In this document: positions 35,124-44,608 of the stretch, piece by piece
Layout of the letters: every line of letters starts with the position of its first letter
Numbering within the stretch: the stretch's first letter is position 1
NCBI RefSeq assembly: GCF_900177515.1
Contig: NZ_FXAK01000009.1
Coordinates: 434,001-498,000 of the forward strand
DNA from: Azospirillum oryzae
GTDB taxonomy: Bacteria; Pseudomonadota; Alphaproteobacteria; Azospirillales; Azospirillaceae
DNA length: 64,000 nt
Direction of reading: 5' to 3'
Made by a program: the position numbers and the translations under genes
Notes under the pieces: generated by a model
Seen by the model: the letters and a program-made list of their open reading frames with translations, nothing else
The model's database searches: none
Told to the model about the DNA's origin: nothing

Positions 35124-36212
35124 TTACCGGCCCGACGGCGATCCTGGGCGACGCCCCTCCACTGCCGCCGCGAGGATGCCGCGCACGGCTTCTTCGGTCA
35201 CCGGTCCGGGGTTGTAGCTGTTGTCCGTCTCGACGGTGATCCGGGCGGCCTCCTCGATCCGGTCGGCGGAAAAGCCGACCTCCGTCAGCCGCGTCGGCAG
35301 GCCGACCGTTTCCATCATGTCGAAAATGGCGGCGCCGACGTCCTCCACCCCCATGGCGGCGGCCAGCCGGTCCATCGCCTGCGGAGCGAAGGGTGCATTG
35401 TAGGCTGCCACATGGGGCAGCACCAGCGCATGGGACAATCCATGCGACACGCCGTAGGTGCCGCCCAGGACATGGGCGACGCCATGCTGGAGCGCGAAGC
35501 CGCCGGCCAGCGCCGCACCGGCGAGGTGGGCGCCGTACAGCAGGTCGGCACGCGCTTGTCCATCGTCCGGACGGGCCGCCACCCGCGGCAGCGCGTCCAT
35601 GATCGCCCGCGCGCCCTCCATCGCCGCCGGTACGATCACAGGGCTGATGGTGGGGGTGTAGATGGCATCGACGCAATGGGCGAGCGCGTTCATGGCGCTG
35701 GCCGTGCTGACGTCCACCGGCAGCCCGTGCGTCAGCGAGGGGTCATAAACGACGGTGCCCGCCAGCATGCGCAGGCTCTGGTGCATCCGCTTGACGCCGT
35801 CGATGGTGATCCCGCAGAAGCCGGTCATCTCGGAGCCGGAATAGGTGGTCGGCACGGCGATGATCGGCAGCCCGAGTTCCAGCGCGATGGCTTTGCCCAA
35901 ACCGATGGAGGCTCCACCGCCGACGCTGACCAGGCAGTCGGCGCCCATTTCGCGCGCCTTGGCCCGGCCCCGGATGGCAAGTTCGATGGGCACCTGGGAA
36001 ATCGCTTCCGGCAGGATGCCGATACAACGGCTTCCAAGGCGGTCTGCGACACGTCCGCCCATGGCGCTGCGGCCGGGAGTGGATACGACGAGCGCATGCT
36101 TCGCGCCCAACCGCTCCACTTCCGCGTCGATCCGGTCGATGGCCCCGGCTCCGAAGACGACCCGCGATGGCAGCGCGTTGAACACGTCGCCGGGGGTGCT
36201 GAATTCTCTCAT
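35124..36212 (-). CDS. Iron-containing dehydrogenase, maleylacetate reductase-like
   Basis: 362 residues, Fe-ADH superfamily. VSVGGGASIGLGKAIAL binds NAD(P). The metal-binding region has Asp/His in AHCVDAIY and HGVAHVLGGTYGVSHGLSHALVLPH. The overall sequence is closest in layout to maleylacetate reductase, which makes 3-oxoadipate from maleylacetate in hydroxyquinol or chloroaromatic degradation. No ring-cleavage dioxygenase lies nearby, so a related hydroxyacid or sugar-acid reductase/oxidase is equally possible here. It lies 59 bases upstream of the TRAP binding-protein gene in the same operon. Confidence 0.85.
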   Translation of the reverse strand: MREFSTPGDVFNALPSRVVFGAGAIDRIDAEVERLGAKHALVVSTPGRSAMGGRVADRLGSRCIGILPEAISQVPIELAIRGRAKAREMGADCLVSVGGGASIGLGKAIALELGLPIIAVPTTYSGSEMTGFCGITIDGVKRMHQSLRMLAGTVVYDPSLTHGLPVDVSTASAMNALAHCVDAIYTPTISPVIVPAAMEGARAIMDALPRVAARPDDGQARADLLYGAHLAGAALAGGFALQHGVAHVLGGTYGVSHGLSHALVLPHVAAYNAPFAPQAMDRLAAAMGVEDVGAAIFDMMETVGLPTRLTEVGFSADRIEEAARITVETDNSYNPGPVTEEAVRGILAAAVEGRRPGSPSGR

Positions 36213-36249
36213 GATGGAAATCCGTCCGATAGGTCGGTGAGGGCGGCGC

Positions 36250-37470
36250 TTACCAATCGACGATGGTGCCGTCGTCCAGAACGGCCGAGGTCGTGTGCAT
36301 CACCTCCGGCTTGAACGGGTGCTTCGCCGCCTCCGTCTCATTCACCTCGATGCCGAAGCCGGGGGCGTCGGGCACCTCCCAATGGCTGCCGGTGCGGCGG
36401 ATCGGGGTCTGCACCACGTCGTCGTACCATGGCACCGCGCCGCTCATCTCCTCCTGGATGACGAAGTTCGGCGTGGAGATGTCGAAATGCAGGGCAGCGA
36501 CGCCGGCCAGCGGACCGTTGGGATTGTGCGGGGCGATGCCGATCAGGTCGGCTTCCGCCAGCGCCGCGATCCGCTTTCCTTCAAGCAGGCCGCCGGTGTG
36601 GTTCAGGTCGGGCTGGGCGATATGGACCGCCTTCTGGGCGAAGATGGGCTGGAACTCCTTCAGCCCGACCAGCCGTTCGCCGGATGCGATCGGGCAGTCC
36701 GCCTGCTCGGCGATGCGGCGCAGCGCCTCGGTATCGCCGGGCTGGACCGGTTCCTCGCAGAACATCGGCCGGTAGGGCTCCAGTTCGCGGATGTAGCTCA
36801 TGGCGGCGGCGATGGAGCCGGGGCGACCGTGGAAGTCGATCATGATGTCGACGCCGTCGCCCACCGTGTCGCGCAGCGCCTGCATCATCTTGCCGACATG
36901 GCGCTGGGCCGGAATCGGCGCGCTGTGGGCGCCATAGGGAATGAACACGACCTTGAGCGCATCGTAGCCCTTCTCCGTCACCGCCGCGGCCCGTTCCTTC
37001 AGCGAACCGACGTCGAAGGTCTCGTAGACCGACTTCATCTCGCCGAGGCCGAGATGGGTGTAGACGCGCACGCGGTCGCGGACCTTGCCGCCGAGCAGGC
37101 GCCAGACGGGCAGGCCGACGCTCTTGCCGAAGATGTCCCAGAGCGCGTGCTCGATGCCGCTGATCGCCGTCACGCCAACCATGCCCAGCTTGTAATAGCT
37201 GAACTTGTTCATCGCGCGGACGCACTGCTCGATATCGCGCGGGTCGCGGCCGAGCACGGTCGGCTCCAAATCCTCGACGGCGCCGGTGACGGCCCGCGTC
37301 TTCCAGTTCAGGCTGGCCTCGCCCCAGCCGTAGAGACCGGGCTGATCGGTCAGCACTTTCACGAAGATCCAGTTGCGCATCTCGGCGTTGACGACGAAGG
37401 TCTTCACGCCGGTGATCTTGATCGGCACGCCGGCGCTCCGGCGGGCGAGGTCCTCGGTGTCTCGGATCAT
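36250..37470 (-). CDS. Enolase-superfamily sugar acid dehydratase (galactonate dehydratase-like)
   Basis: 406 residues, mandelate racemase/muconate-lactonizing family. The pattern GYDALKVVF, MIDFHGR (Asp and His), CEEPV and SGERL (Glu metal ligands), DLNHTGG and PHNPNGP (catalytic His) corresponds to the galactonate/gluconate dehydratase branch. It should remove water from an aldonic acid to give a 2-keto-3-deoxy acid. The transport (TRAP) and 2-hydroxyacid dehydrogenase genes around it fit sugar-acid catabolism. It overlaps the downstream end of the upstream gene by four bases. Confidence 0.88.
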   Translation of the reverse strand: MIRDTEDLARRSAGVPIKITGVKTFVVNAEMRNWIFVKVLTDQPGLYGWGEASLNWKTRAVTGAVEDLEPTVLGRDPRDIEQCVRAMNKFSYYKLGMVGVTAISGIEHALWDIFGKSVGLPVWRLLGGKVRDRVRVYTHLGLGEMKSVYETFDVGSLKERAAAVTEKGYDALKVVFIPYGAHSAPIPAQRHVGKMMQALRDTVGDGVDIMIDFHGRPGSIAAAMSYIRELEPYRPMFCEEPVQPGDTEALRRIAEQADCPIASGERLVGLKEFQPIFAQKAVHIAQPDLNHTGGLLEGKRIAALAEADLIGIAPHNPNGPLAGVAALHFDISTPNFVIQEEMSGAVPWYDDVVQTPIRRTGSHWEVPDAPGFGIEVNETEAAKHPFKPEVMHTTSAVLDDGTIVDW

Positions 37471-38480
37471 GGGATGCTCGTGTTTTGGATGGCGGGAAGT
37501 GATGCCGGAGCAGGTGCCCGCACGAGGTTCAGCAGCGGCTCGCCGGCAGTCAGCCGGTCGATGTTCCGGGCGATGAAGGCATAGCGGCGTTCGGGCAGCC
37601 TGGTGGTCCAGGCCGAGGAATGCGGGGTGCAGACCGCATTCGGCAGATCCTCGAAGCGGAAGCGCGCGGGCGCCACCCGGTCGTCCGCCCCGGCCGGATA
37701 GCCGTACCAGACGTCAAGCACCGCACCGCCGATGGCTTGGCGCCGCAGCGCGTCGTACAGCGCCTCTTCATCGACGATGGGCGCGCGTGATACGTTGACC
37801 AGCACGCCCGTCGGCTTCATGGCGGCGAGTTCGGCCGCTCCGATCAGCCCGCGCGTCTCGCCGGTCAGCGGACAGGCGATCGCCACGTAATCCGACTGCG
37901 CCAGCATATCCGGCAAGCGGTCCGGCGGCAGGATCGCCTCGGCAAGACCATTGGGATCGGCGGCGAACTGGTCCACGGCAAGGATGCGCATGCCGAAGGC
38001 CGCCGCCCGCTGGGCGATGGTCCGCCCGATACGGCCGAAGCCGATCAGTCCCAGGGTCAGTCCGTGGATCTCTCCATGCGGCACGCGCGCCCGGTAGACG
38101 TCGGACCATGTTTCCGTGGCGAAGGAGCCGCGCAGGGCGTCAGGACGGATCTCCCAGTTCAGCATCGCCGACATGACGAATTCGGCGATGGGGATCTCAT
38201 GTTCGAAAACGTTGCACAGGCTGGCGCCGGACGGCAGGGAGGGCATGTCGATGCCATCCAGCCCGGCCCCCGGCACATGCAGAAGCCGGAAGTCCGGTGC
38301 GGGTCCATCGTGTCGGGAGAACCGCAAAGACACGACCACGTCGTCTCCGGTGATCGCAGAATCGAACTGGGACGATTGGGCGGCTTCACGGGGAAGGGGT
38401 ATGATGTCGCAGGGAGTCGTCAGGAAAGCGGCCAGCTTGTCCTTGTGATTGGCAGCCTCCCCAATCATGAAGACTTTCAT
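37467..38480 (-). CDS. D-2-hydroxyacid dehydrogenase
   Basis: 337 residues, D-isomer-specific 2-hydroxyacid dehydrogenase family. GLIGFGRIGRTIAQRA is the NAD-binding loop, NVSRAPIVDEEAL carries the active-site Arg, and CTPHSSAW the His. ATG 38480 follows GGAGG at nine bases; the earlier start at 38534 lacks a ribosome site. It could reduce or oxidise a 2-keto acid such as hydroxypyruvate or a 2-keto-3-deoxy acid product. It is the first enzyme gene after the LysR regulator in the same direction. Confidence 0.9.
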   Translation of the reverse strand: MKVFMIGEAANHKDKLAAFLTTPCDIIPLPREAAQSSQFDSAITGDDVVVSLRFSRHDGPAPDFRLLHVPGAGLDGIDMPSLPSGASLCNVFEHEIPIAEFVMSAMLNWEIRPDALRGSFATETWSDVYRARVPHGEIHGLTLGLIGFGRIGRTIAQRAAAFGMRILAVDQFAADPNGLAEAILPPDRLPDMLAQSDYVAIACPLTGETRGLIGAAELAAMKPTGVLVNVSRAPIVDEEALYDALRRQAIGGAVLDVWYGYPAGADDRVAPARFRFEDLPNAVCTPHSSAWTTRLPERRYAFIARNIDRLTAGEPLLNLVRAPAPASLPAIQNTSIP

Positions 38481-38618
38481 CGGCTTTATCCTCCGTTGCA
38501 CGAACGATAGGGCCAATGAACTGAGTAGGTCCAACTTTTAAAAATGATTGATTGATAAGAGAAAGTTTTCACCGACCGATGTTTGCGCCTCTGACGATCG
38601 GGGTGAGAGGCTGACTGT

Positions 38619-39509
38619 TCACGAGACCAGTTCGCCCACCGCGGTCGCGACGTCCAGAAATGTCTGAATGGCGGGAGAGGTGTCGTCGCTCTGGTAGGCA
38701 ACCCCGAGCGTCAGGTGGGGTGCCGGCCCGTCGAGCGGACGGTAGACCACCCCGGGCCGTGCGAATTGCTGAAGATCGGAGGCGATGAGGCCGATCCCGA
38801 AATCCGCTGCGGCCAGCGCGATGATCGATTGCGCGGGGGAGGCTTCGAGAATCAGCTCAGGGCTGAATCCCGCCTGCTGGCACAGGCTGATAATCTCATC
38901 GTAGAGGCGTGGGCCGATTACGCGCGGGAAGATGATGAAGCGTTGCCTGGAGAGATCCTCAAGCCGCAGGCGCGGCCGTTCGGCCAATGGGTTGCGATCC
39001 GACAGCACGACATTGAAGCGCATGCGCGCGATGGGGTGGGACGACAGCGACTGATCGTCGAGCGGGGGATGGAAGATGCCGACATCAATCGCTCCTGCCC
39101 TCAAGGCTTCTTCCTGCTCCGACGTCGTCATGACATGGACGTTCACGCCGAAATTGGGCAATGCCATGCGGAACCGGTGCATGATCTCGGGGAAGACGAT
39201 GTAGAGCGCCGGTGCGGTCATGCCGACCGACAATTGCCCGATTTCGCCGCGATCCGTCTGACGCGCGAGTTGCGCGGCCCGTTCCATCTGATTCAAAATC
39301 TTCCGGGCTTCGCCCAGGAAGGTCTCGCCGGCTCTCGTCAGGGAAACGCGCCGCTTGTTGCGGTGGATCAACTGAACCTGAAGCTCTTCCTCCAGTTGGC
39401 GCAATTGCTGGCTGAGGGCGGGCTGCGTGATGCGGCACCGCGCGGCGGCACGGTGAAAATGCAGCTCTTCGCAGAGCGCGACAAAAAACTGGAGCCTGCG
39501 ACGATCCAT
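38619..39509 (-). CDS. LysR-type regulator of the sugar-acid-like operon
   Basis: 296 residues, full-length LysR. HTH about residues 16-37 (LHFHRAAARCRITQPALSQQL), then a LysR effector domain resembling the CatR/CbnR-BenM type (LSVGMTAPALYIVFPEIMHRF). It is transcribed ahead of and in the same direction as the 38480-32186 operon, separated by a 138-bp AT-rich gap that likely contains the operon promoter. By position it controls this operon. Its own upstream region (39510-39825) is short and adjoins IS debris. Confidence 0.92.
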   Translation of the reverse strand: MDRRRLQFFVALCEELHFHRAAARCRITQPALSQQLRQLEEELQVQLIHRNKRRVSLTRAGETFLGEARKILNQMERAAQLARQTDRGEIGQLSVGMTAPALYIVFPEIMHRFRMALPNFGVNVHVMTTSEQEEALRAGAIDVGIFHPPLDDQSLSSHPIARMRFNVVLSDRNPLAERPRLRLEDLSRQRFIIFPRVIGPRLYDEIISLCQQAGFSPELILEASPAQSIIALAAADFGIGLIASDLQQFARPGVVYRPLDGPAPHLTLGVAYQSDDTSPAIQTFLDVATAVGELVS

Positions 39510-39825
39510 GATGCGGAGATAAGATCATCCAGCCGAAGCTGTAAAGGCAGGATGAGCGGCCCAGCCTTCCGGCGATGTTCGGCTTGCAGGTCAGGGCGAT
39601 GGTTGCTTCGGCAGGCCCCGTCACGTCAACTTGAACGAGGCAAGGAAGATTGCGGCCGCCGCCGACTGAACCGCGCCGAGTTTGCTGGAGTCCCCATCAT
39701 CTGAGAGAGTGGGGTCATCATGACCAAGCAGGGCTTTGACACGGCAACTGAGGCGGCAAATAGAAGTTGCGAAGTCCGCAACTGGTTTCCGCTGCGGCAG
39801 TCGCGGCCTGCCAGTCGGCCACGGC
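39510..39825. other. 316-bp non-coding stretch next to an IS6 remnant
   Basis: No convincing gene. It includes the upstream region of the LysR gene at 38619. Around 39731, GGCTTTGACACGGCAACT could be the terminal repeat of the IS6-like remnant, since it lies about 80 bases past that transposase's stop, as expected for this family; no partner repeat is present to prove it. Confidence 0.4.
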
Positions 39826-40230
39826 CTATGCCCGGAAGGTACGCAGGGTGCGGCGGGAGACCAGGTGACGCTGGAGGTTGAAGGTGTTGTAGACGGTGGC
39901 ATGCACGGATACGAAGCGCTGGGCGGAACCCATCGATTTGAACCGCTGCATCTTGCGCTCTCGTCGCCGCACCGGCTGGTGTGAGACTTCGGCCCGGTTG
40001 TTCGTTCGCCGCCCTTGTTCATGGTGGGCGGTCAGACCCAGATCGCGGGAGGCGGCCCTGTAGGACCGGAGCTTGTCGGTGGTGACCTGGGTGGGCGCAA
40101 AGCCATACTTTTTCAGCAGCTTGCGCATCAACTTCAAAGCCGCAGCCTTGTCGCGTCGGCGCTGGACGAGCACCTCCAACACCTCGCCTTCGTCATCGAC
40201 GGCCCGCCACAAGTACATGAGCCGGCCCCT
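39826..40230 (-). pseudogene. IS6-family transposase, 3' fragment
   Basis: The minus strand encodes YLWRAVDDEGEVLEVLVQ, RRDKAAALKLMRKLLKKYG, TTDKLRSYRAA and HQPVRRRERKMQRFKS, typical of the IS6 catalytic domain. The second catalytic Asp (TTDKL) and the Glu region remain, but the N-terminus with the helix-turn-helix and the first Asp (DETY) is gone. At about 40230 the sequence passes directly into an IS701 relic on the same strand. It is inactive. Confidence 0.8.
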
Positions 40231-41064
40231 CCGGCGCGTCACGGAACGGCAGGCGCGCCCAATCGTAAAAGCGCGGGCCTTTGGCGCCATCGCCGGCGCT
40301 GAGCCGGTGCCAGCCATCGGCCGGCACCTCTTCGATTCAGTCGCTCACCGTGCCCGGCCACAGCCGCTGACCACTTGTAACGGTCAGCACGTACCCGACC
40401 CGGCGGCGCTCCAGTCCCCGTCGGATGGCCCGTCGGATGGCGCTGTCGGTGCCGTAGACGCTGTCCCCCGCCACCCAGGCACACGGCACGCCGGCGTCCA
40501 GCGCCCGCTTCAGCATCGTGAGACCCAGCTTGGGCTTGGTGGCAAAGGGCACCTCCTCCGGCACCCAAGCCGTGCGGCGGCGTTCCTCATCGCCGGCCCA
40601 GGACTGCGGCAAATACAGGGTGCGGTCGATCAGGGCATAGCCGTGTCGGCCGGCGTAGCCCAGGAAGACGCCGATCTGTCAGTTCTCGATGTGTCCGGCA
40701 GTGCCCGAGTATTGACGCTGCACGCCGACCGAACGCTCGCCCTTTATCAGGAAACCGGTCTCGTCCAGCACCAGCACGGCGTCGGGATTGTCCAAATGCT
40801 CAACGACGTAAGCCCGCAAGTCGTCGCGAACAGCATCGGCGTCCCAACGCATCCGGGCCAGGAAATCCTGGACGCCGTCGGGACTGGCGTCACCGGCTGC
40901 TTCGGCCAGCTCCAGCCGTTCTTCCGTCCCAGCGGCGCCAGAAGCCCAGCCGGATACCGCCGTGCCCGCTCGCGCGCCTCTGGCCGGCAAAATCGTGGAC
41001 CAATCCGGCCAGCCAGCGCATCCAGACCCCGAGCCCAAGTCGTCACTTCCGTTGCCGTCGTCAT
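40231..41064 (-). pseudogene. IS701-family transposase, degenerate
   Basis: Pieces of one transposase lie in order on the minus strand: MTTATEVTTWARGLDAL from 41064, then after a frameshift near 40915 LDNPDAVLVLDETGFLIKG and VGVQRQYSGTAGHIEN. After an in-frame TGA at 40679-40681 come LPQSWAGD, VPFATKPKLGLTML and VPCAWVAGDSVYG. A second in-frame TGA at 40337-40339 precedes WHRLSAGDGAKGPRFYDWA. The C-terminus is cut by the IS6 fragment. One frameshift, two stops and a truncation make it dead. Confidence 0.82.
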
Positions 41065-41147
41065 CCCAACCTCCACGCGGTAGGATAAACCCTTCGACAG
41101 GCCGGCCTGAAAATGATCCCGGCTGTAGGACTAAGTCATCTGCCAGT

Positions 41148-43034
41148 CTACGGAATTCCGACTTCGTCACGGCGGCGCTTGTCCACCTCTTCGCCGTACC
41201 GGCGCAGCAGATGGGCCTCCGTCAGCATTCCAAGGACGCGGAGCGTCTGGACACCATCGACAACCGCCATGGCCTCGGTCTCGGCATCCTCGAACAGAGC
41301 CATCGCCTCCTTGGCGTTCATCGCCGGCAATAGCGCCCGCTGCCGTAGGCGCACCAGCGGGTCGATGGTGTCGAACACCGGCCCGGCGGCATGCACCTCC
41401 GGCAGCAACAGCAGCCCGGCATAACGGTTGGCATCGTCGACGACGATGAGCCGTTGCGTGGCGCCCAAGGGATAGGTGCGCCGGATCACCGCCAACGACA
41501 CGCCGAGCGGCACGGTGGTGACATCGCGGCGCATCAGACGTCCTACCGTCAGGTCGCGAAGCCATCCGATGTCATGGGCGCTGCGGATGGTTTCCCCCCG
41601 CAGATGGAAGCGCCAGGTGGCGAAGGAATAACCGAACAGGCGCCTCACAACCATCGTCGCCGCGATGACCGCCACCAGCACCGGACCGGCGACGGCGAAG
41701 TCGCGGGTGCCCTCAAGCGCCAGAAACGTCAAGGCGAGCGGAGCGCCGACCACCGCCGCGCCGAAGGCGCTGGTTCCGATTACCGCGTACAGCATCGGAT
41801 CGACCGTGGTCGGCATCATCGCCGGTGGAAGCAGAGTCACTCCGGCGATGGCAAAGAGTTTGCCGAACAGTGCGCCGAGAAGGAGGGAGGCGAAAAAAAG
41901 GCCGCCGCGGAAGCCGCTGCCGATAGAGATCGCGGTGCCGGCGGTCTTGAGGACCAGCAGCCCAAGGAGCAGTGGCAACGTCAGGTCGCTGGCGAGTGCC
42001 AGATGGAGCACGCCGTGGCCCGCCGAAAGCACTCCGGTGGACAGAAGGGCAAGGCCGCCGACGGCCAACCCACCCGCCACGGGACGCAACCAACCCCAGG
42101 GAACGGCACGGCGCAGCAAAGCCTCCACCAGCGTCATCCCCTTCATCAATGCGATGGCGAGCAGACCGCAAAGCAGCCCGAGGAGGAGGGCGAGGGCGTA
42201 ATCGCCGAGCGTCGGCGCCGCGAAACTGCCGGCGCCGGCAAGCACTGCCGTCCGACCCAGCGCCGACGCCAACAGCATGCCGGCGACGGCGCTGGCCATG
42301 ACCGGCGCCAGGCTGGCGATCGAATAGGTACTGACCACGAGTTCGAAGGCATAGAAGGCGCCGGTGATCGGCGCGCAGAAGGCGGCCGCCAGCGCTCCGG
42401 CGGTACCGCATCCGACCAACACCCGCAAATCCCCCCGGCGCAGGCCGAAGGCGCCACCCAGCCGGGATGCAAAGCTGCTGCCGACTTGGGCGAATGCGGC
42501 TTCCAGCCCGACCGAGGCGCCGAAGCCGTTCGAGACGATGTTCTGCGCCGCAACCACCGCGCCGTCGGACAGCCTCATGCGCCCCCCATGCAGGGCGTTG
42601 GCTTCGATGGGATCGATCGGCGTCCGCAGGCCACGCCTGGCAATGCCCCAATTCAGCAGTCCGAGCAGCAGTCCGCCAAGGGCCGGCAGCGCCAGCAGCA
42701 GGCGGGGATCGGCGTCCTCCAGCAGGCTGAGGCCGTACTGGGCGCCGGCGCCGAACAACGCCACATGCAGGCCGTGCGTCGCTTCGCTCATCAGAAGCGC
42801 CAGAAGCCCGGCGGCAGCGCCGGACAGCAGGGCCAATCCGACGATGCCGATTTCGCCCCGGCGCACCCATTGGCGGAAGGTGACCGCCCCGCGCGACGGC
42901 CGTGTAATCAGACGGACGAGATAGGAGCCGGCGGGCGGGCGCTCGCGGTTCAGGCGCCGGGCGATGCGCGCGGACACGGCAGCTCCCTTGCGCGGCTCTC
43001 CTGCCGGAGGGCGCGGTCGTTTCGGCAACAGCAT
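41148..43034 (-). CDS. ClC-family chloride channel/antiporter with CBS domains
   Basis: 628 residues. After a basic 60-residue N-terminus come about ten to eleven hydrophobic segments, with the ClC selectivity regions recognisable as GASVGLEAAFAQVGS and GSGFRGGLFFASL. Residues about 500-620 contain two CBS-type repeats (LMRRDVTTVPLGVSL; AMNAKEAMALFEDAETEAMAVVD) that usually sense nucleotides or ionic strength. The conserved Glu of the gate is in VGLEAA. ATG 43034 is chosen; the open frame upstream to 43700 is shadow of the sulfatase gene. It is not obviously tied to its catabolic neighbours. Confidence 0.88.
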   Translation of the reverse strand: MLLPKRPRPPAGEPRKGAAVSARIARRLNRERPPAGSYLVRLITRPSRGAVTFRQWVRRGEIGIVGLALLSGAAAGLLALLMSEATHGLHVALFGAGAQYGLSLLEDADPRLLLALPALGGLLLGLLNWGIARRGLRTPIDPIEANALHGGRMRLSDGAVVAAQNIVSNGFGASVGLEAAFAQVGSSFASRLGGAFGLRRGDLRVLVGCGTAGALAAAFCAPITGAFYAFELVVSTYSIASLAPVMASAVAGMLLASALGRTAVLAGAGSFAAPTLGDYALALLLGLLCGLLAIALMKGMTLVEALLRRAVPWGWLRPVAGGLAVGGLALLSTGVLSAGHGVLHLALASDLTLPLLLGLLVLKTAGTAISIGSGFRGGLFFASLLLGALFGKLFAIAGVTLLPPAMMPTTVDPMLYAVIGTSAFGAAVVGAPLALTFLALEGTRDFAVAGPVLVAVIAATMVVRRLFGYSFATWRFHLRGETIRSAHDIGWLRDLTVGRLMRRDVTTVPLGVSLAVIRRTYPLGATQRLIVVDDANRYAGLLLLPEVHAAGPVFDTIDPLVRLRQRALLPAMNAKEAMALFEDAETEAMAVVDGVQTLRVLGMLTEAHLLRRYGEEVDKRRRDEVGIP

Positions 43035-43141
43035 GGGGAAAATCCGTTGCGCGCCCGATGCGGAGGGGCCGGCCACCGTGCCGCGACTGCTGCGGCGAGG
43101 GACCGGCCTCACTTCGGATCGAGCTGGCGGGGGGCTGAAGG

Positions 43142-44593
43142 TCAGGCCGGGTGGAGGGCGGTGGGGGCAGGAGTGGCACCCGCGGCGCCAAGAGTCGCGG
43201 CGATGTCCGGACCACCGAAATGCTCGATCAATGCCGCCTGATCCAGTTTGGCCTGACGGTCGACAGCCTCGGGATCGCAGATGCGGCGCAACTCCGTTTC
43301 CATGGCGCGCAGAACCGGCGCATGGGCGGGATCGCCGGCAAGATTGACGGCCTCCTCCGGGTCGGTTTCCAGATCGAACAGCTCGGGCTGGAACCGCACA
43401 TAATGGTGATACTTCCAGCGTCCCTTGCGCAGCATGTAGCCGCCCGTGTTGCTGCCGGCCGCATGATATTCGCTGAAGACGACCCTGTCCGGCTCGTCCG
43501 GCGCGGCGGCGAGGTCGAACAGGGAGCGGCCGGGACGGTCCTCCATCTCCGGAGCCGGATCGATCCCGACAGCGGACAGGATGGTGGGGAAGAGATCCAG
43601 CAGATCGACCGGCGTGGTGCGGACCGCCGGCTGCAGCTCCGGCCCGGCGACGATCATCGGAATGCCGACGCTTTCCTGATAAAGCGTCGATTTGCCCCAA
43701 AGCCCGCGCGCGCCCAGATTATCGCCGTGGTCGGAGGTGTAGATCACGGTGGTGCTGTCATCCAGCCCCAGGTCACGCAAGGTTCCGATGATGCGCCCGA
43801 CATTGTGGTCAAGGAAGCTGCAAAGGCCGAAATAGGCGGCGAAAGCTTTCAGCCGCTCCTCCGGGGATGTGAATTTCTCCTCGGTGCGGTCGAACTCGGC
43901 GGCTGCCTGCACCCAGGGGTGCCGTTGGTAGCCGTCGGCCGGATGCAGCTTCGCCGGCGGGATGCGGTCGAGCGGATAAAGCGAAAAGAACTCCTCCGGC
44001 GCAATCAGGGGGAAATGCGGAGCAACCAGACCGACATACAGGACGAAGGGTTCGTCGTTGCGGGTGGCCGCGTCGCGCAACCAGTCGACCGTGCGGGCGG
44101 TAACCGAGCGGTCGTAGGACGTGTAGGAGGATTCACCGCCGCCGACGCGCTCGCCAATCATGCGGGTGGAGGTCCATTTGACCAGGTACGGGTCGCGGAT
44201 CGACGCCCAGACCATGCCATGCCCGCCGACCACATGCATCGGGATGTGCTCGCGATCAAAGCCAGCGGGGTCCTCTTCGGCGCGGTAATGCAGCTTGCCG
44301 ATGCTCTCGACGCGGATGCCGTGCTGCTGCAGCACATGGCCCCATCCCCGCTGCTCTCCGGTGTAGGGCATGGCATTGTCCCAATGCCGTGTCTGGTGGA
44401 CCCGCCTCCCGGTGGCGAAGGCGGCGCGGGCCGGCACGCAGATTGGGCTGGGGGTATAGGCATTGGAGAAGCGGACCCCGCGGGCGGCGAGCGCATCGAG
44501 GTTCGGCGTGCGGACCAGAGGATGACCGGCGCATCCCATGATGCGCGGGTCATGCTCGTCGGACATGATGACGATCAGGTTACGGCGGGACAT
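43142..44593 (-). CDS. Sulfatase (alkaline-phosphatase superfamily)
   Basis: 483 residues. CVPAR at residues 52-56 is the CxPxR signature, so Cys52 becomes the formylglycine nucleophile. Asp12 in MSDEHDPR and Asp-His in YTSDHGDN are metal ligands. The family cleaves sulfate or phosphonate esters, and choline-sulfatase-like members are common. No signal peptide is visible, so it should act in the cytoplasm on imported sulfate esters. The MFS gene lies 15 bases upstream in the same direction and may import the substrate. A separate maturase gene is not present in the window. Confidence 0.9.
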   Translation of the reverse strand: MSRRNLIVIMSDEHDPRIMGCAGHPLVRTPNLDALAARGVRFSNAYTPSPICVPARAAFATGRRVHQTRHWDNAMPYTGEQRGWGHVLQQHGIRVESIGKLHYRAEEDPAGFDREHIPMHVVGGHGMVWASIRDPYLVKWTSTRMIGERVGGGESSYTSYDRSVTARTVDWLRDAATRNDEPFVLYVGLVAPHFPLIAPEEFFSLYPLDRIPPAKLHPADGYQRHPWVQAAAEFDRTEEKFTSPEERLKAFAAYFGLCSFLDHNVGRIIGTLRDLGLDDSTTVIYTSDHGDNLGARGLWGKSTLYQESVGIPMIVAGPELQPAVRTTPVDLLDLFPTILSAVGIDPAPEMEDRPGRSLFDLAAAPDEPDRVVFSEYHAAGSNTGGYMLRKGRWKYHHYVRFQPELFDLETDPEEAVNLAGDPAHAPVLRAMETELRRICDPEAVDRQAKLDQAALIEHFGGPDIAATLGAAGATPAPTALHPA

Positions 44594-44608
44594 CTGTCTG
44601 AATGCCTT

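Noticed and set aside
34057..35676. A 539-residue minus-strand open frame covering the TRAP binding protein
   Set aside because: Only the part from ATG 35064 has a ribosome site, Tat signal and DctP homology; the upstream part is the shadow of the maleylacetate-reductase-like gene.
40679..41170. A 163-residue open frame on the minus strand near the IS701 relic read as a separate hypothetical gene
   Set aside because: Its second half is the middle of the IS701 transposase and its first half is out-of-frame IS sequence; it ends at a TGA inside the transposase.
43035..43700. Upstream extension of the ClC channel frame to 43700
   Set aside because: The extra 220 residues are antisense-like, overlap the sulfatase gene and have no ClC similarity; ATG 43034 gives the normal family N-terminus.
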